The translations under genes were made by a program, and so were the position numbers. A DNA stretch of 64,000 nt from Cellulomonas terrae (GTDB lineage Bacteria; Actinomycetota; Actinomycetes; Actinomycetales; Cellulomonadaceae). Of this stretch, positions 11,104-20,432 are shown in pieces. The stretch's first letter is position 1. Each line of letters begins with the position of its first letter. The notes below the pieces were generated by a model. The model was not told the DNA's origin. It worked only from the letters and a program-made list of their open reading frames with translations, and did not search any database. The stretch is from positions 1 through 64,000 of the forward strand of contig NZ_BJWH01000011.1 of assembly GCF_007990265.1 (NCBI RefSeq). Direction: 5' to 3'.

Positions 11104-14100
11104 GAGCCCGCCAGCAGGTCGGAGAGGGCGACGACGAGCGGGGCGGGCGGGCGCCAGGAGACGACACCGAACGGGACGCCGTCGACCGTCGGCGTGGTCG
11201 GGCCGGCCATCCCGCGCAGGAACAGGTACAGGCCCCCGCCGAGGTGCGCCCCCGGGTCGTAGGTCGGGAGGCGCCAGCGCAGGTAGCGGTGCAACGCCGC
11301 GGAGTACAGGAGGAGCTGCAGCGGGTAGTGGGCGTCCATCATCGCGGCGACCGTCGACGCCGGGCGGTAGTGCCACAGCGTGAGGGGCTCGTCGAACGGA
11401 CCGAGGCGGTTCGTCTTGTAGTCCACGACGAGGTACCGGTAGCCACCCGGGACGTCCGCCGGCACCCGCAGCACGGCATCGATCGAGCCGGTGAGGTAGC
11501 CCCGCAGGCGAGCGGGCGAGAGCGCGTCGAGCCGGTCGGCGTAGGGGGCGAAGGCGTCGTCGGCGGGCAGGTGCGCGCGCAGCAGGCCGGCGAGGTCGTG
11601 GACGGTCGTCGCACCTCGCAGGGGGCCGGTGTCGCCGCCCGCGAGCGGGAGCTCGAAGTCGAGCTCCGCGAGGCGGTCCCGGGGGTCGATCGCGGCGAGC
11701 GACAGGTCGCCGGTCAGCGGGCCGAGCGGGGTGCGCAGAGAAGGGAGCAGCGCCGACGCGGTCGCCGACGCGTCCGGTGCGAGCTCGGCGCAGCGGGCGG
11801 TCAGCTCGGCGGCCAGGTCAGCGGCGCTCGTGTCGACGAGCTCCAGGACGCGGTGGACGAACGTGCCGAACGCGGTGCCGGACGGCAGGTCGGCCATCGG
11901 CGACGGGACGTCGCGCGCGGAGGCGTGGTCGTCGCCCGGCACCGGGACCACCTCGGGCTCGTCCGCCACCCCGGGTGACTCCGGCTCGCTCCCGACGCGC
12001 GTGCCGACGGTCGCGGCGTCGTGCGCGGCCGCCGTCAACGCCGAGTACGAGGTCCGCCGCCACGCCACGTCGGGCCGCCGGTCGAGCGTCGCGGCGCGCA
12101 GGTCCGTGGAACGCGACGCGGGGGGAGCCCACGGGCTCACGGCCGACGCCGACGTCACGACCTCGACGTCGAGCGCGTCGGTCGCGAGCGCGCGCAGCGT
12201 GCCGGTCGTCGCTGCGTCGGTGGTCGACCTCACCAGCTCGGCGGGGTTCCCGTCGGAGTCCCGGGCACCGAGCAGGAGCCGCGTCAGGGCACCACGGACG
12301 GAGTTCGCCGAGGGCGCCCACCAGGCGACGACCTGGCTGGTCGCCCGCGTGAGGGCGACGTACGCGAGGCGCAGGCCCTCGCCGTCGTCGGCGGCGGCAC
12401 CCGCCGCGCGCGCCTCGTCGTACCCCGGGCTGCCCTTGCCTCCGACGTGCAGCAGCCGGACGTCGTCCCGGTCGTACCCGATGGTCGCGGGGCTGGGTGG
12501 TGAGTACTTGTCCCACAGGAACGGCACGAGCACGACCGGGAACTGCAGGCCCTTGCTGGCGTGCACGGTGATGACCTGCACGGCCGCCGTGTCGGTCTCC
12601 AGGCGCCGGCTGCGCTCCTCGGCGTAGTCCTGACCGGCCTCCTCGACACGCGCACGCAGCCACTCGAGCAGCGCGGCGGCGCCGAGACCGTCGTCCGTCG
12701 CGGCGGCGTGCAGCGCCTCGCCGACGTGCCGCACGTCGGTCAGGCGGCGCTCGCCGTCGGGCAGCCGGACGAGCCGCTCGCGCAGGCCGTGGGCGGCGGC
12801 GGCCTCGAGCAGGGACGCGACGCCGTGGTCGTCGAGCACGCGCGACCAGGTGCGCAGCAGGTCGGCCAGCTGGTCGCGGCGCTCGTCGGACGCCTCGGCG
12901 AGGTCGCTCGCGGTCCAGCCGATGAACGGGGTGAGTGCCGCGGCCGACACGAAGCCACCGACACCGGGCCGCGCGAGCGCCGAGAGCAGGACCAGCCAGT
13001 CGCGGGCGGACGGCGTCGCGAAGACGCTGGACAGCATCGAGATCACCGCGGGCACGCCGACGGTCGTCAGCGCCCGCTGCACCGCGACGGCATCCCGGTT
13101 GACGCGCGTGAGCACCGCGATGTCGCCGGGCTCGACCGACCGCCACCCCTCGCCGTCGGCCAGCTGCTCCTCGGCCAGGGTGCGCAGGACCTGCGCGGCG
13201 ACGTCGGCGTAGACGAGCTCGCGGACCTTGCCGACGGGCGGGTTCGCCGCACCGTCGGGGGTGCCCAGGGCCGCGCGCGTGATCTGCCGGACGCGCACCG
13301 CCGGCCCACCGCGCAGGCGACGGCCCGTGCGCGCGGGCTCGATCGGGTGGACGACGATGCGGGGGTCGCCGAGCGCGGTGCCGGACAGGATCGGGGCGAG
13401 CCCGTCGAGCACGGCCGGGTCGGCGCGCCAGTTGCGGTGCAGCGTCTGCGTGGTCGCGACGGCGCGGGCGCGCAGGTAGGTGGCGACGTCGGCGCCGCGG
13501 AACCGGTACACCGCCTGCTTCGGGTCCCCGATGAGCACGAGGGTGCGGTGCCCGTGGAACGCCGTGCGCAGGATGTCCCACTGGACCGGGTCGGTGTCCT
13601 GGAACTCGTCGACCATGACGATGCGGTACCGGGAGCGGACGCGCTCGGCGGCCGCGGCCCCCGTCTCCGGGTCGGTCAGCGCGTCCCGCAGGAGCACCAG
13701 CAGGTCGTCGTAGTCGAGCACGCGCAGCGCGCGCTTGCGCCGCAGCAGCTCGCGGCGGGCAGCCGTGGCCAGGCCGTACGAGTCGCGCGCCCGCCCCGAC
13801 GACGCGTCGGCAGGTTCCAGCGTCGCGGCGGCGTCGCTGATCGCCTCGTGCGCGATCGTCCGGGCGTCCTGCACGGACAGCGTCGGGGAGCCCGTGAACG
13901 CGTACTTGCGCAGGTAGAGGTCGTCGACCACCTCCGCCTCCAACGACGCGATGTCCGGGACCAGCCGCGCGTCCGGCTCGACGTCACCGAGCGTGCCCAG
14001 CGACGTGAGCATCTGCTGGCAGAACCCGTGCGTGGTGGTGATGGTCGCGGCGTCGAACTCCGCCAGCGCGACCGCGAGGCGCTGCGCCCGGACGACGCGG

Positions 14101-14381
14101 TCCGTGCCGGCCAGCAGGGTGATGACCGGGTCTGCCGAGAGCGCGTCGTCCCGGAGCGCCCGCTCGACCTCGACCAGGCGCTCGCGGACGCGTTCGCGCA
14201 GCTCGGACGTGGCCAGCCGGCCGAACGTCACGAGCATCAGCTCGGGCAGGCGCGCCACGCCCTCGGCGACGTAGCGGGCGGCCAGCGACGCGATCGTCGT
14301 CGTCTTGCCCGTGCCGGCGCTCGCCTCGAGCACGACCGTGCCCTGCGGCAGCGGGCCGCACACGTCGAAGGGCTCGGTCAT
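11100..14381 (-). CDS. recB: Exodeoxyribonuclease V subunit beta (RecB)
   Basis: RecB provides the 3'-5' helicase and the only nuclease site of RecBCD. This 1093-residue copy shows Walker A EASAGTGKTTT at residues 19-29, the UvrD-family VDEFQDTD motif II near residue 255, a GDPKQAVYRFRG motif, TVHASKGLQFPVV (motif V), and the C-terminal nuclease signature GSIDAVL...VVDYKTN that supplies the Asp/Asp/Lys catalytic residues. It overlaps recC upstream and recD downstream by four bases each, fixing stoichiometric translation. In mycobacteria RecBCD serves single-strand annealing rather than Chi-type recombination; whether that applies here is unknown. Confidence 0.93.
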   Translation of the reverse strand: MTEPFDVCGPLPQGTVVLEASAGTGKTTTIASLAARYVAEGVARLPELMLVTFGRLATSELRERVRERLVEVERALRDDALSADPVITLLAGTDRVVRAQRLAVALAEFDAATITTTHGFCQQMLTSLGTLGDVEPDARLVPDIASLEAEVVDDLYLRKYAFTGSPTLSVQDARTIAHEAISDAAATLEPADASSGRARDSYGLATAARRELLRRKRALRVLDYDDLLVLLRDALTDPETGAAAAERVRSRYRIVMVDEFQDTDPVQWDILRTAFHGHRTLVLIGDPKQAVYRFRGADVATYLRARAVATTQTLHRNWRADPAVLDGLAPILSGTALGDPRIVVHPIEPARTGRRLRGGPAVRVRQITRAALGTPDGAANPPVGKVRELVYADVAAQVLRTLAEEQLADGEGWRSVEPGDIAVLTRVNRDAVAVQRALTTVGVPAVISMLSSVFATPSARDWLVLLSALARPGVGGFVSAAALTPFIGWTASDLAEASDERRDQLADLLRTWSRVLDDHGVASLLEAAAAHGLRERLVRLPDGERRLTDVRHVGEALHAAATDDGLGAAALLEWLRARVEEAGQDYAEERSRRLETDTAAVQVITVHASKGLQFPVVLVPFLWDKYSPPSPATIGYDRDDVRLLHVGGKGSPGYDEARAAGAAADDGEGLRLAYVALTRATSQVVAWWAPSANSVRGALTRLLLGARDSDGNPAELVRSTTDAATTGTLRALATDALDVEVVTSASAVSPWAPPASRSTDLRAATLDRRPDVAWRRTSYSALTAAAHDAATVGTRVGSEPESPGVADEPEVVPVPGDDHASARDVPSPMADLPSGTAFGTFVHRVLELVDTSAADLAAELTARCAELAPDASATASALLPSLRTPLGPLTGDLSLAAIDPRDRLAELDFELPLAGGDTGPLRGATTVHDLAGLLRAHLPADDAFAPYADRLDALSPARLRGYLTGSIDAVLRVPADVPGGYRYLVVDYKTNRLGPFDEPLTLWHYRPASTVAAMMDAHYPLQLLLYSAALHRYLRWRLPTYDPGAHLGGGLYLFLRGMAGPTTPTVDGVPFGVVSWRPPAPLVVALSDLLAGS

Positions 14382-17300
14382 CCGACCTCCTCGTGCGCGA
14401 CGAGGTCGGACCAGAGGGCCATCGCCAGTGCGCCGAAGCGGGTGGACTCGGAGCCGGTGGCCCGCTCGACCAGGAGCCGGTCGAACGTGACCGGGTCACC
14501 GAAGGCGAGCAGGTGGTAGGCGTCGGCGGCCTCGAACCCGCCCCGCCCCGCGGCCGCGTCGTCGGCGGTCCCGAGCTCGGTGCGGGCGCTGGCGAGCGCG
14601 TCGGCCTCGTCGCCGCCGCCCGTGCGCGGGTGCGCGTAGGCCAGGCTCGTCGCCAGCGGCAGCGGGAGCGGTCCGCACATCGCCTCGTCGTGGAGGGCGA
14701 CGAGCCGCTGCAGGATCGCCCGGGGGTGCTCCGGCGCCGTGAGCCGAGCGACCCGCGACGGACGGACCTGTCCGCGGCCGATCGTCACGGCTTCGAAGGT
14801 GCGGTCCGGAAAGGCGCAGGCCAGCGCGAGCAGCTGGACCCAGGCGCGCAGGCGGTACTTGGCGCCGAGCTTGGAGAACACGGTGCGGACCAGGACCTCG
14901 CCGCGCACGCCGTTGACCGTGCCGGTGAGCACGCGGCCGTCGTCCAGCGGGATCGTGACGTCGACGCTGGTCGCGGGCTCGGCGAGGTAGCGCTGGGACG
15001 CGGCGAGCAGCGGTTCGACCTGCCTGAGGATCTCCTGGAGGGTGGCGCTGCCGAGGGTCGCAGGGGGCATGTGCCCGCGGCGACGCTCCGCTGCGGCGGC
15101 GTCGTCGAGCGGGATGCCGTCCAGCGCGGCCCGGAGCAGCCGGTCACCGACGGCCCAGCGGTCGAGGCCGTCCAGCGCGAGGGGGAGGCGGTCGTCGAGC
15201 TGCGGCTCGTCGCCGGGCAGGGTGGCGCCGAGCCGCTTGCGGAAGAACTCGCGGACGGGGTGCTCCAGGGTGGAGGCCAGGTCCTCGAGGTCGAGGTGGT
15301 CGGTGTCGGGGGGCTGCAACCGAGGGGCGGCCGCCGGCGGGGTGGGGTGGTGCCTCGTGCGCGCCGCGGCGAGGTCGAGCACGTCGAAGCTGAACGGCTC
15401 GCTGCGGCCGAGCAGCCCTGCGACGAAGTTGCGCTCGTCGACCGTCTGGAGCGGATGGTGCACCACCCGGTCCCGGGCCGTCGCTCCCTGCGGCCACGTC
15501 ACCGCGTTGTCGAGGGCGTCGAGCAGCTCGCCGACGGGGACGGCGGGCGGTCGCGTCGCGCCGGTCCGCTCGTCCGCGCCGGAGTACACGACGGCGAGGT
15601 GCTGCTGCGCGCTCGTCACCGCGTCGAGGAACAGCTGACGGTCCTCCTGGCGGACGTCGCGCTCACCCACGAGCGGGTCGCGCGCAAGGATGTCGTCCCC
15701 GTCGCGCCCCGAGCCTCGGGGGAACGCCCCGTCGTCCATCCCGAGCAGCGCGACCACCCGGTGCGGCACGGCGCGCATCGGCGCGAGCGAGCACACGGTC
15801 AGCGCACCGGTCCGGAAGTTCGCCCGCGTCGGCCGGCCCGCGAGGTGCGGTTCGAGCAGCGCGACGACGTCCGCGAGACGCAGGGTGGTGCTCGTCGCGG
15901 TCCGCACCGCGTCGATCGCCCGGGCGGCCTCGGCCTGCTGCCAGCGGTCGGCGGGTGCGACGTCGGTGAGGAGGTGGACCGCGCGGTCCAGGGAGGCGAA
16001 CCAGTCGGCCGCCGGTCGCACCCCACCGAGCTCGCGGAGCGTCACGGTGAGCCGGTCGACGAACTCCGCGAGGCGCCCGACGAGGTCCACGTCGCTCGAC
16101 CCGACGTCGTCGACGGGCAGGACCGTGCCGACGAAGCGCTGGTCCTCCTCGGCCATCGCCACCCCGAGCAGGAGACGGTCCAGCGCGGTCGCCCACGTTC
16201 CCTGGGGCAGTGCGCCCATCTGGTAGCGCTCGCGTCGCGACACGTCCTCGCCCCACCGGACCCCCGACTCCAGCGCCCACGCCCGCACCCGGTCGAGCTC
16301 CTCGTCGTCGAAGCCGAACCGCCGGCGGACGGGCGCCTGCCCGGCGAGGTCGACCACGGCCGACGCCCCCACGCGCGAGTCGGCGAGCTCCAGCAGGGTC
16401 GCGACGACGGCGAGCACCGGGTTGGCGCTCCGCGGTGCGCGGTCGGCGATGCGGACCCGCAGCGTCCGCCCGGGGTGCTCGGGCGCCCCCTCGTCGGCGC
16501 CCGCCGCCGGGCCGAACACGGCCTCGACGAGCGGGGCGAACGCCTCGACGTCCGGGCACATGACGATGATGTCGCGCGGTTCGAGGGTGTCGTCGTCCGC
16601 GAGCAGACCGACGACCACCTCGCGGAGCACCTCGACCTGGCGCGAGCGGCCGTGGCAGGCGTGCACCTGGACGGAACGATCGGCGTCGGGTGCCTCGTGC
16701 GTCGGGCCGTCGGTGCGGTCGTCGGCGATGCGGGCCTGGAGAGCGCCGAGGGCGGTGTCCGGGCGCGGTGGTGCGGGGAGGGCCGCGACGTCGGGGTCCA
16801 GCTGCAGCACTCGCGCCGCGAGCTCGATCGCGTCGGTCGCCATCGAGGCGAGCAGCGGGTGCGTCGCGGGGGTCGTCGTGGCCGACCTGCGTGCGGAACC
16901 CCTCGGCGCCAGCCGCCCCCACAGCGCGAGCGACGGCTGCGGCAGCCACAGGTGGACCTCACGGTGCTCCGCCAGCGCGTCGAGCACGCGCAGGTGACCG
17001 TCGGGGAGCGCCGTGGCACCGAAGACCGAGAGCCGCGGCGGCAGGTCGACGCCGGACGGGTCCGCCCTCAGCCGCTGCACCGCATCATCCAGCCGTTCCG
17101 CCGGAGACGCCTCGTCGACCGCCTCCCGGACCTCGCGCCACAGCCGCGGCTGCCATGCGAGGTCGTCCGGGAGAGGAGTGCCGAAGCCGTCCTCGTCACG
17201 ACCGTCCGCCCACGCGTGCACCATCTGCGGGCGCTGCACGTCGTAGGTGCCGAAGAGGCGGGCCACCCGCTGCGCCAGCCGGAACCGGCGACCACGACGC

Positions 17301-17737
17301 ACCTCGTCCTGGTCGTCGCCGAGGAAGCGGCTGACGGTGCGGAGCCAGTCGGCGCCGTGGTGCGCGTCGATCGCGTCGAGCACGTGCCACGCGAGCCGGT
17401 CAGGGCTCCACGGGTCGTCGTCGGAGGACGTCACCAGTGCCTCGCTCACCAGGCGGTGCGGCGACGGGAACAGCACGTTCGCGCAGATGCCGTCCGCCTC
17501 CGTACCGACGCCCAGGCGGTGGGAGAGCCGCTGCGCGACCCAGCGCTCGACGCCGCGCGTGGGGACCGCGACGACGTCGGGCGTGAACGGGTCGGCCGGG
17601 GTCGTGGCCAGCACGTCCGCCAGCGCTTCGACCAGGACGTCCGTGCGCTCCGCGACGTGGACGTGCAGGCCCGAGGCGGTCGTCGTCGACACGTCGGGGC
17701 TCACGTGGGCACTGTAGCCACGCGAGGTGGTCGTCAT
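14378..17737 (-). CDS. recC: Exodeoxyribonuclease V subunit gamma (RecC)
   Basis: RecC is the non-catalytic scaffold of RecBCD that splits the strands and, in E. coli, scans for Chi. This 1119-residue protein retains a degenerate helicase core (TRGVERWVAQRLSHRLG near residue 50, IIVMCPDVEAF mid-protein) without Walker residues, and an inactive nuclease-like C-terminus, as expected. The start is uncertain: ATG 17737 is chosen, GTG 17797 and a later GTG are alternatives, and none has a strong ribosome-binding site. It is the promoter-proximal gene of recC-recB-recD, and 105 bases separate it from the small gene upstream. Confidence 0.9.
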   Translation of the reverse strand: MTTTSRGYSAHVSPDVSTTTASGLHVHVAERTDVLVEALADVLATTPADPFTPDVVAVPTRGVERWVAQRLSHRLGVGTEADGICANVLFPSPHRLVSEALVTSSDDDPWSPDRLAWHVLDAIDAHHGADWLRTVSRFLGDDQDEVRRGRRFRLAQRVARLFGTYDVQRPQMVHAWADGRDEDGFGTPLPDDLAWQPRLWREVREAVDEASPAERLDDAVQRLRADPSGVDLPPRLSVFGATALPDGHLRVLDALAEHREVHLWLPQPSLALWGRLAPRGSARRSATTTPATHPLLASMATDAIELAARVLQLDPDVAALPAPPRPDTALGALQARIADDRTDGPTHEAPDADRSVQVHACHGRSRQVEVLREVVVGLLADDDTLEPRDIIVMCPDVEAFAPLVEAVFGPAAGADEGAPEHPGRTLRVRIADRAPRSANPVLAVVATLLELADSRVGASAVVDLAGQAPVRRRFGFDDEELDRVRAWALESGVRWGEDVSRRERYQMGALPQGTWATALDRLLLGVAMAEEDQRFVGTVLPVDDVGSSDVDLVGRLAEFVDRLTVTLRELGGVRPAADWFASLDRAVHLLTDVAPADRWQQAEAARAIDAVRTATSTTLRLADVVALLEPHLAGRPTRANFRTGALTVCSLAPMRAVPHRVVALLGMDDGAFPRGSGRDGDDILARDPLVGERDVRQEDRQLFLDAVTSAQQHLAVVYSGADERTGATRPPAVPVGELLDALDNAVTWPQGATARDRVVHHPLQTVDERNFVAGLLGRSEPFSFDVLDLAAARTRHHPTPPAAAPRLQPPDTDHLDLEDLASTLEHPVREFFRKRLGATLPGDEPQLDDRLPLALDGLDRWAVGDRLLRAALDGIPLDDAAAAERRRGHMPPATLGSATLQEILRQVEPLLAASQRYLAEPATSVDVTIPLDDGRVLTGTVNGVRGEVLVRTVFSKLGAKYRLRAWVQLLALACAFPDRTFEAVTIGRGQVRPSRVARLTAPEHPRAILQRLVALHDEAMCGPLPLPLATSLAYAHPRTGGGDEADALASARTELGTADDAAAGRGGFEAADAYHLLAFGDPVTFDRLLVERATGSESTRFGALAMALWSDLVAHEEVG

Positions 17738-17842
17738 CGCGTCGTGCACAGGCTGCGGGGGGATCGGGACCTGGGCGTCGAACCGTCGTTCGCCCACAGC
17801 CTGCTGCAGGCCTGCCCCGTCCCGATCCTCGGATCCGCGCGG

Positions 17843-18043
17843 TCAGCGCAGGATCACCCTCGGGCCGGTCAGAGGGTCCACCCGCTCGGCGGCCCACCGC
17901 AGGGTGGCGGCGAGGTGGGGGCGCACGCTAAGCCGGCGCCGGCGGCGCTCCTCGTGCGGGAGCACGGGCGCGTCCGGCGTCGCCGAGTGCTGCAGGTTCC
18001 ATGTGGCCCGAGCTCCGATGAGTGCGAGTCCCTCGATCATCAT
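17843..18043 (-). CDS. Small basic protein divergent from CGNR regulator
   Basis: A 66-residue reading frame of unknown function (MMIEGLALIGARATWNLQ at the start, Arg-rich middle ERRRRRL, no membrane segment). Support for its being real: a GGAGG immediately before two ATG codons (18043 or 18040), GC-rich third codon positions throughout, and a perfect inverted repeat directly upstream that it shares with the divergent CGNR gene. The length, charge and divergent pairing suggest a target or partner of that regulator. No domain is recognised. Confidence 0.55.
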   Translation of the reverse strand: MMIEGLALIGARATWNLQHSATPDAPVLPHEERRRRRLSVRPHLAATLRWAAERVDPLTGPRVILR

Positions 18044-18050
18044 GACCTCC

Positions 18051-18080
18051 GCTACCGGTAAAACGTTGATTACCGGTAGC
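18051..18080. promoter_or_regulatory. Inverted-repeat operator between the small gene and CGNR gene
   Basis: GCTACCGGTA (18051-18060) and its exact reverse complement TACCGGTAGC (18071-18080) flank a 10-base spacer. A further GCTACC at 18091 and GGTAGC at 18115 repeat the outer half-sites toward the CGNR start. The position between divergent genes, with spacing near one helical turn plus, suggests a dimer-binding operator for the CGNR protein. Confidence 0.65.
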
Positions 18081-18132
18081 CTACGCCGGTGCTACCATCA
18101 AAACAAGAGATGGCGGTAGCGAGGACGAGGAG

Positions 18133-18750
18133 ATGGCCGTGGAGCTTCCTGAGCTCGTCGGTGGCGCGCTGTGCCTGGACGTCGCGAACTCGGTGGACGG
18201 GCGCGTGCTGGAGGAACCGCTCGACTACCTCGCGACCTACGCCGACCTCGTCGGCTGGGCGCTGAGGGCCGGTGGTCTGTCCACCGCCGAGGCCGAGGCG
18301 CTTCGAGCACGGGCGGACGCCGACCCCGAGGGTGCGAGGGACGAGCTGATCCGTGCTCGAGCGCTCCGGGAGTCCGTGTTCGCCCTGTTCCACGGCTACG
18401 CGCAGGACGGCGCTGCTCGCCCGGACCAGCTCGCGGCGGTGCAGGAGGCGTACACGGACGCCCTCCGGCACGCTCGCCTCGAACCGGCCGGGGAGGACCT
18501 GTGCTGGACGTGGGACCCGGACCTGCGCCTCCCGCGCTGGCGGGTCGCGCAGTCGGCGATCGACCTGGCGACGGGCAGCTCGCTCGGCCGGGTCAAGGCG
18601 TGCGCCTCCCAGGACGGCTGCCAGTACCTCTTCGTTGACACCTCGAAGAACGGCAGCCGGCGGTGGTGCAGCATGACGGACTGCGGCAACCAGGCGAAGT
18701 CGAAGCGCCTCACCGCGCGGCGCCGCGCGGACCGCACGGAGGCTCGCTGA
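18133..18750 (+). CDS. CGNR zinc-finger (ABATE-domain) putative transcriptional regulator
   Basis: A 205-residue protein with the two-part layout of this actinobacterial family: an N-terminal ABATE ligand-binding-like domain (LCLDVANSVDGR at 13-24) and a C-terminal zinc finger with Cys157, Cys163, Cys179 and Cys184 followed by a basic tail that should contact DNA. The signature tetrad reads CGNQ (184-187) rather than CGNR, a small deviation. ATG 18133 is preceded by a purine-rich GAGGACGAGGAG. It diverges from a 66-residue gene across a strong inverted repeat, consistent with autoregulation. Ligand and regulon are unknown. Confidence 0.85.
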   Translation: MAVELPELVGGALCLDVANSVDGRVLEEPLDYLATYADLVGWALRAGGLSTAEAEALRARADADPEGARDELIRARALRESVFALFHGYAQDGAARPDQLAAVQEAYTDALRHARLEPAGEDLCWTWDPDLRLPRWRVAQSAIDLATGSSLGRVKACASQDGCQYLFVDTSKNGSRRWCSMTDCGNQAKSKRLTARRRADRTEAR

Positions 18751-18756
18751 GCACCG

Positions 18757-19254
18757 TCAGGGAAGGTCGCACCGTCGCAGGATCGCGTCGACGACCTGCT
18801 CGACGGGTGCGGTGGCGTCGATGACCACGCCGCCCTGCGGGACGGTCTCCCTCGTCCGGTGCCAGCGCACGATGTCCTCCCGCGGGGTCGGCACCCCGTC
18901 GCCCCACTCGGAGTCGGGTCGCTCGTCGAGCCGCCGGTGCAGCGTGTCGTGGTCGACCTCGAGGACGAAGACGCCGTCGAACAGGTCGCGGAACCGCCCG
19001 AGGTTCCGCGTGCCGCCGCAGAAGAACGTCGCCGCGACGCTCCGGTCGGCGGCCAGCGCCCGGACCGTGTCGACGTCCCAGATGTGCTCCCCGCGCCCGC
19101 CCGGCGGCGTCGGCTGACCGGTCACGGGGTCGCCCGAGTAGGCCAGCGCGCGGTCACCGTGGACGGCGTGGAAGCCGCGGCGCGCCAGCTCGTCGCAGAC
19201 GGTCGTCTTGCCGGTGCCGGACAGGCCCTCGACCAGGTAGTTCCGCCTCCCCAT
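18757..19254 (-). CDS. P-loop nucleotide kinase-like protein
   Basis: A 165-residue cytosolic AAA/uridine-kinase-type protein. The Walker A motif GLSGTGKTT sits at residues 10-18. A putative Walker B/LID region follows (FVLEVDHDTLHRRLDER near 97), resembling gluconate or shikimate kinase-like folds of under 180 residues. Its ATG overlaps the stop of the thiolase gene by one base (TGATG), so it is translationally coupled to scoA-scoB-thiolase even though ketone-body metabolism has no known need for it. The substrate is unidentified; small-molecule or nucleotide phosphorylation is inferred from the fold only. Confidence 0.75.
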   Translation of the reverse strand: MGRRNYLVEGLSGTGKTTVCDELARRGFHAVHGDRALAYSGDPVTGQPTPPGGRGEHIWDVDTVRALAADRSVAATFFCGGTRNLGRFRDLFDGVFVLEVDHDTLHRRLDERPDSEWGDGVPTPREDIVRWHRTRETVPQGGVVIDATAPVEQVVDAILRRCDLP

Positions 19255-20432
19255 CAGCGCCAGAGCAGCAGGGCCTCGCCCTGCCCTCCACCGCCGCACA
19301 GCGCCACGGCAGCGCGTCCGCTCCCGCGGCGGCCGAGCTCGGCCGCCGCGTGTCCCGCGAGCCGTGCTCCGGACGCGCCGATCGGGTGCCCGAGGGCGAT
19401 GGCCCCGCCGTGGATGTTCGTCCGGTCGAGCGGGAAGTCGAGGTCGGCGAGCGACTGGACGACGACGGACCCGAACGCCTCGTTGATCTCCAGGAGGTCG
19501 ACGGTCGACAGGTCCCAGCCGGCGCGGGCGAGGGCCGCGGTGATCGCGGCCGACGGCTGCGAGTGCAGGGAGTTGTCGGGTCCGGCGACCTGCCCGGACG
19601 ACCCGACGGACGCGAGCCAGGTCCACCCGTGCGCCTCGGCGACCTCGCGGGCCGCGACGACGACCGCCGCCGCTCCGTCGGTGAGCGGGGACGCGTTGCC
19701 GGCGGTGATGGTGCCGTCCGCGGAGAACGCGGGGCGCAGTGCGGCCAGGGACTCCAGCGACGTGTCGGGCCGGAGGCCCTCGTCGGTCGAGACGACCACG
19801 GACGCGCCGCGTCGCTGCGGCACCTCGACCGGCTCGATCTCGGCGGCGAAGACGCCGGACGCCGCCGCCTCGGACGCCCGGCGGTGGCTCTCCGCGGCCA
19901 CGAGGTCCTGGGCTTCCCGAGCGATCGAGAGCGCCTTGTTGCCGCGCTCGGTCGAGGAGCCCATGGACTCGCGGTCGAACGCGTCGGTGAGGCCGTCGAA
20001 CGCCAACGAGTCGACGGCCTGGATGTCCCCGTACGTCCACCCGCGACGCGAGCCGGGGAGCAGGTGCGGCGCCTGGCTCATCGACTCCTGCCCGCCCGCG
20101 ACCACGACGGAGGCCTCGCCGAGGCGGATCGTGCGGGCCGCGTCGATGATCGCGGTGAGCCCGCTGAGGCAGACCTTGTTGAGGGTCGTGGCGGGCACGG
20201 TCCACCCGATCCCTGCGGCGACCGCCGCCTGGCGGGCGGGGTTCTGGCCCGCGCCGGCCTGGACGACCTGGCCCATGAGGACCTGGTCGACGGACGCCGG
20301 GTCGACCCCGGCGCGGGACAGCGCACCGCGGATGGCGACGGCACCCAGCGACGCGGCCGACAGGGTCGACAGCCCACCGTTGAGTCGCGCCATCGGCGTC
20401 CGGGCGAACGAGAGGATCACCACGTCCCTCAT
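19254..20432 (-). CDS. Acetyl-CoA C-acetyltransferase (thiolase)
   Basis: A 392-residue thiolase with the full catalytic set: nucleophile Cys88 (NKVCLSG), His349 (GHPIGASG) and Cys379 (ALCGGGGQG). It would cleave acetoacetyl-CoA, made by the CoA-transferase encoded just upstream, into two acetyl-CoA. ATG 20432 overlaps the scoB stop (ATGA), which rules out the longer in-frame extension. Together scoA, scoB and this gene form the last steps of leucine and ketone-body breakdown. Activity on longer 3-ketoacyl-CoA cannot be excluded from sequence. Confidence 0.92.
   Translation of the reverse strand: MRDVVILSFARTPMARLNGGLSTLSAASLGAVAIRGALSRAGVDPASVDQVLMGQVVQAGAGQNPARQAAVAAGIGWTVPATTLNKVCLSGLTAIIDAARTIRLGEASVVVAGGQESMSQAPHLLPGSRRGWTYGDIQAVDSLAFDGLTDAFDRESMGSSTERGNKALSIAREAQDLVAAESHRRASEAAASGVFAAEIEPVEVPQRRGASVVVSTDEGLRPDTSLESLAALRPAFSADGTITAGNASPLTDGAAAVVVAAREVAEAHGWTWLASVGSSGQVAGPDNSLHSQPSAAITAALARAGWDLSTVDLLEINEAFGSVVVQSLADLDFPLDRTNIHGGAIALGHPIGASGARLAGHAAAELGRRGSGRAAVALCGGGGQGEALLLWR

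Noticed and set aside
9214-11262. Long plus-strand frame opposite recD that also overlaps the secreted-protein gene
   Set aside because: It conflicts with two well-supported genes and shows no domain.
14393-18061. A 1222-codon open frame on the plus strand opposite recC
   Set aside because: It is antisense to recC, its translation is dominated by Arg, Gly, Val and Asp without domains, and GC-rich genomes produce such shadows opposite real genes.
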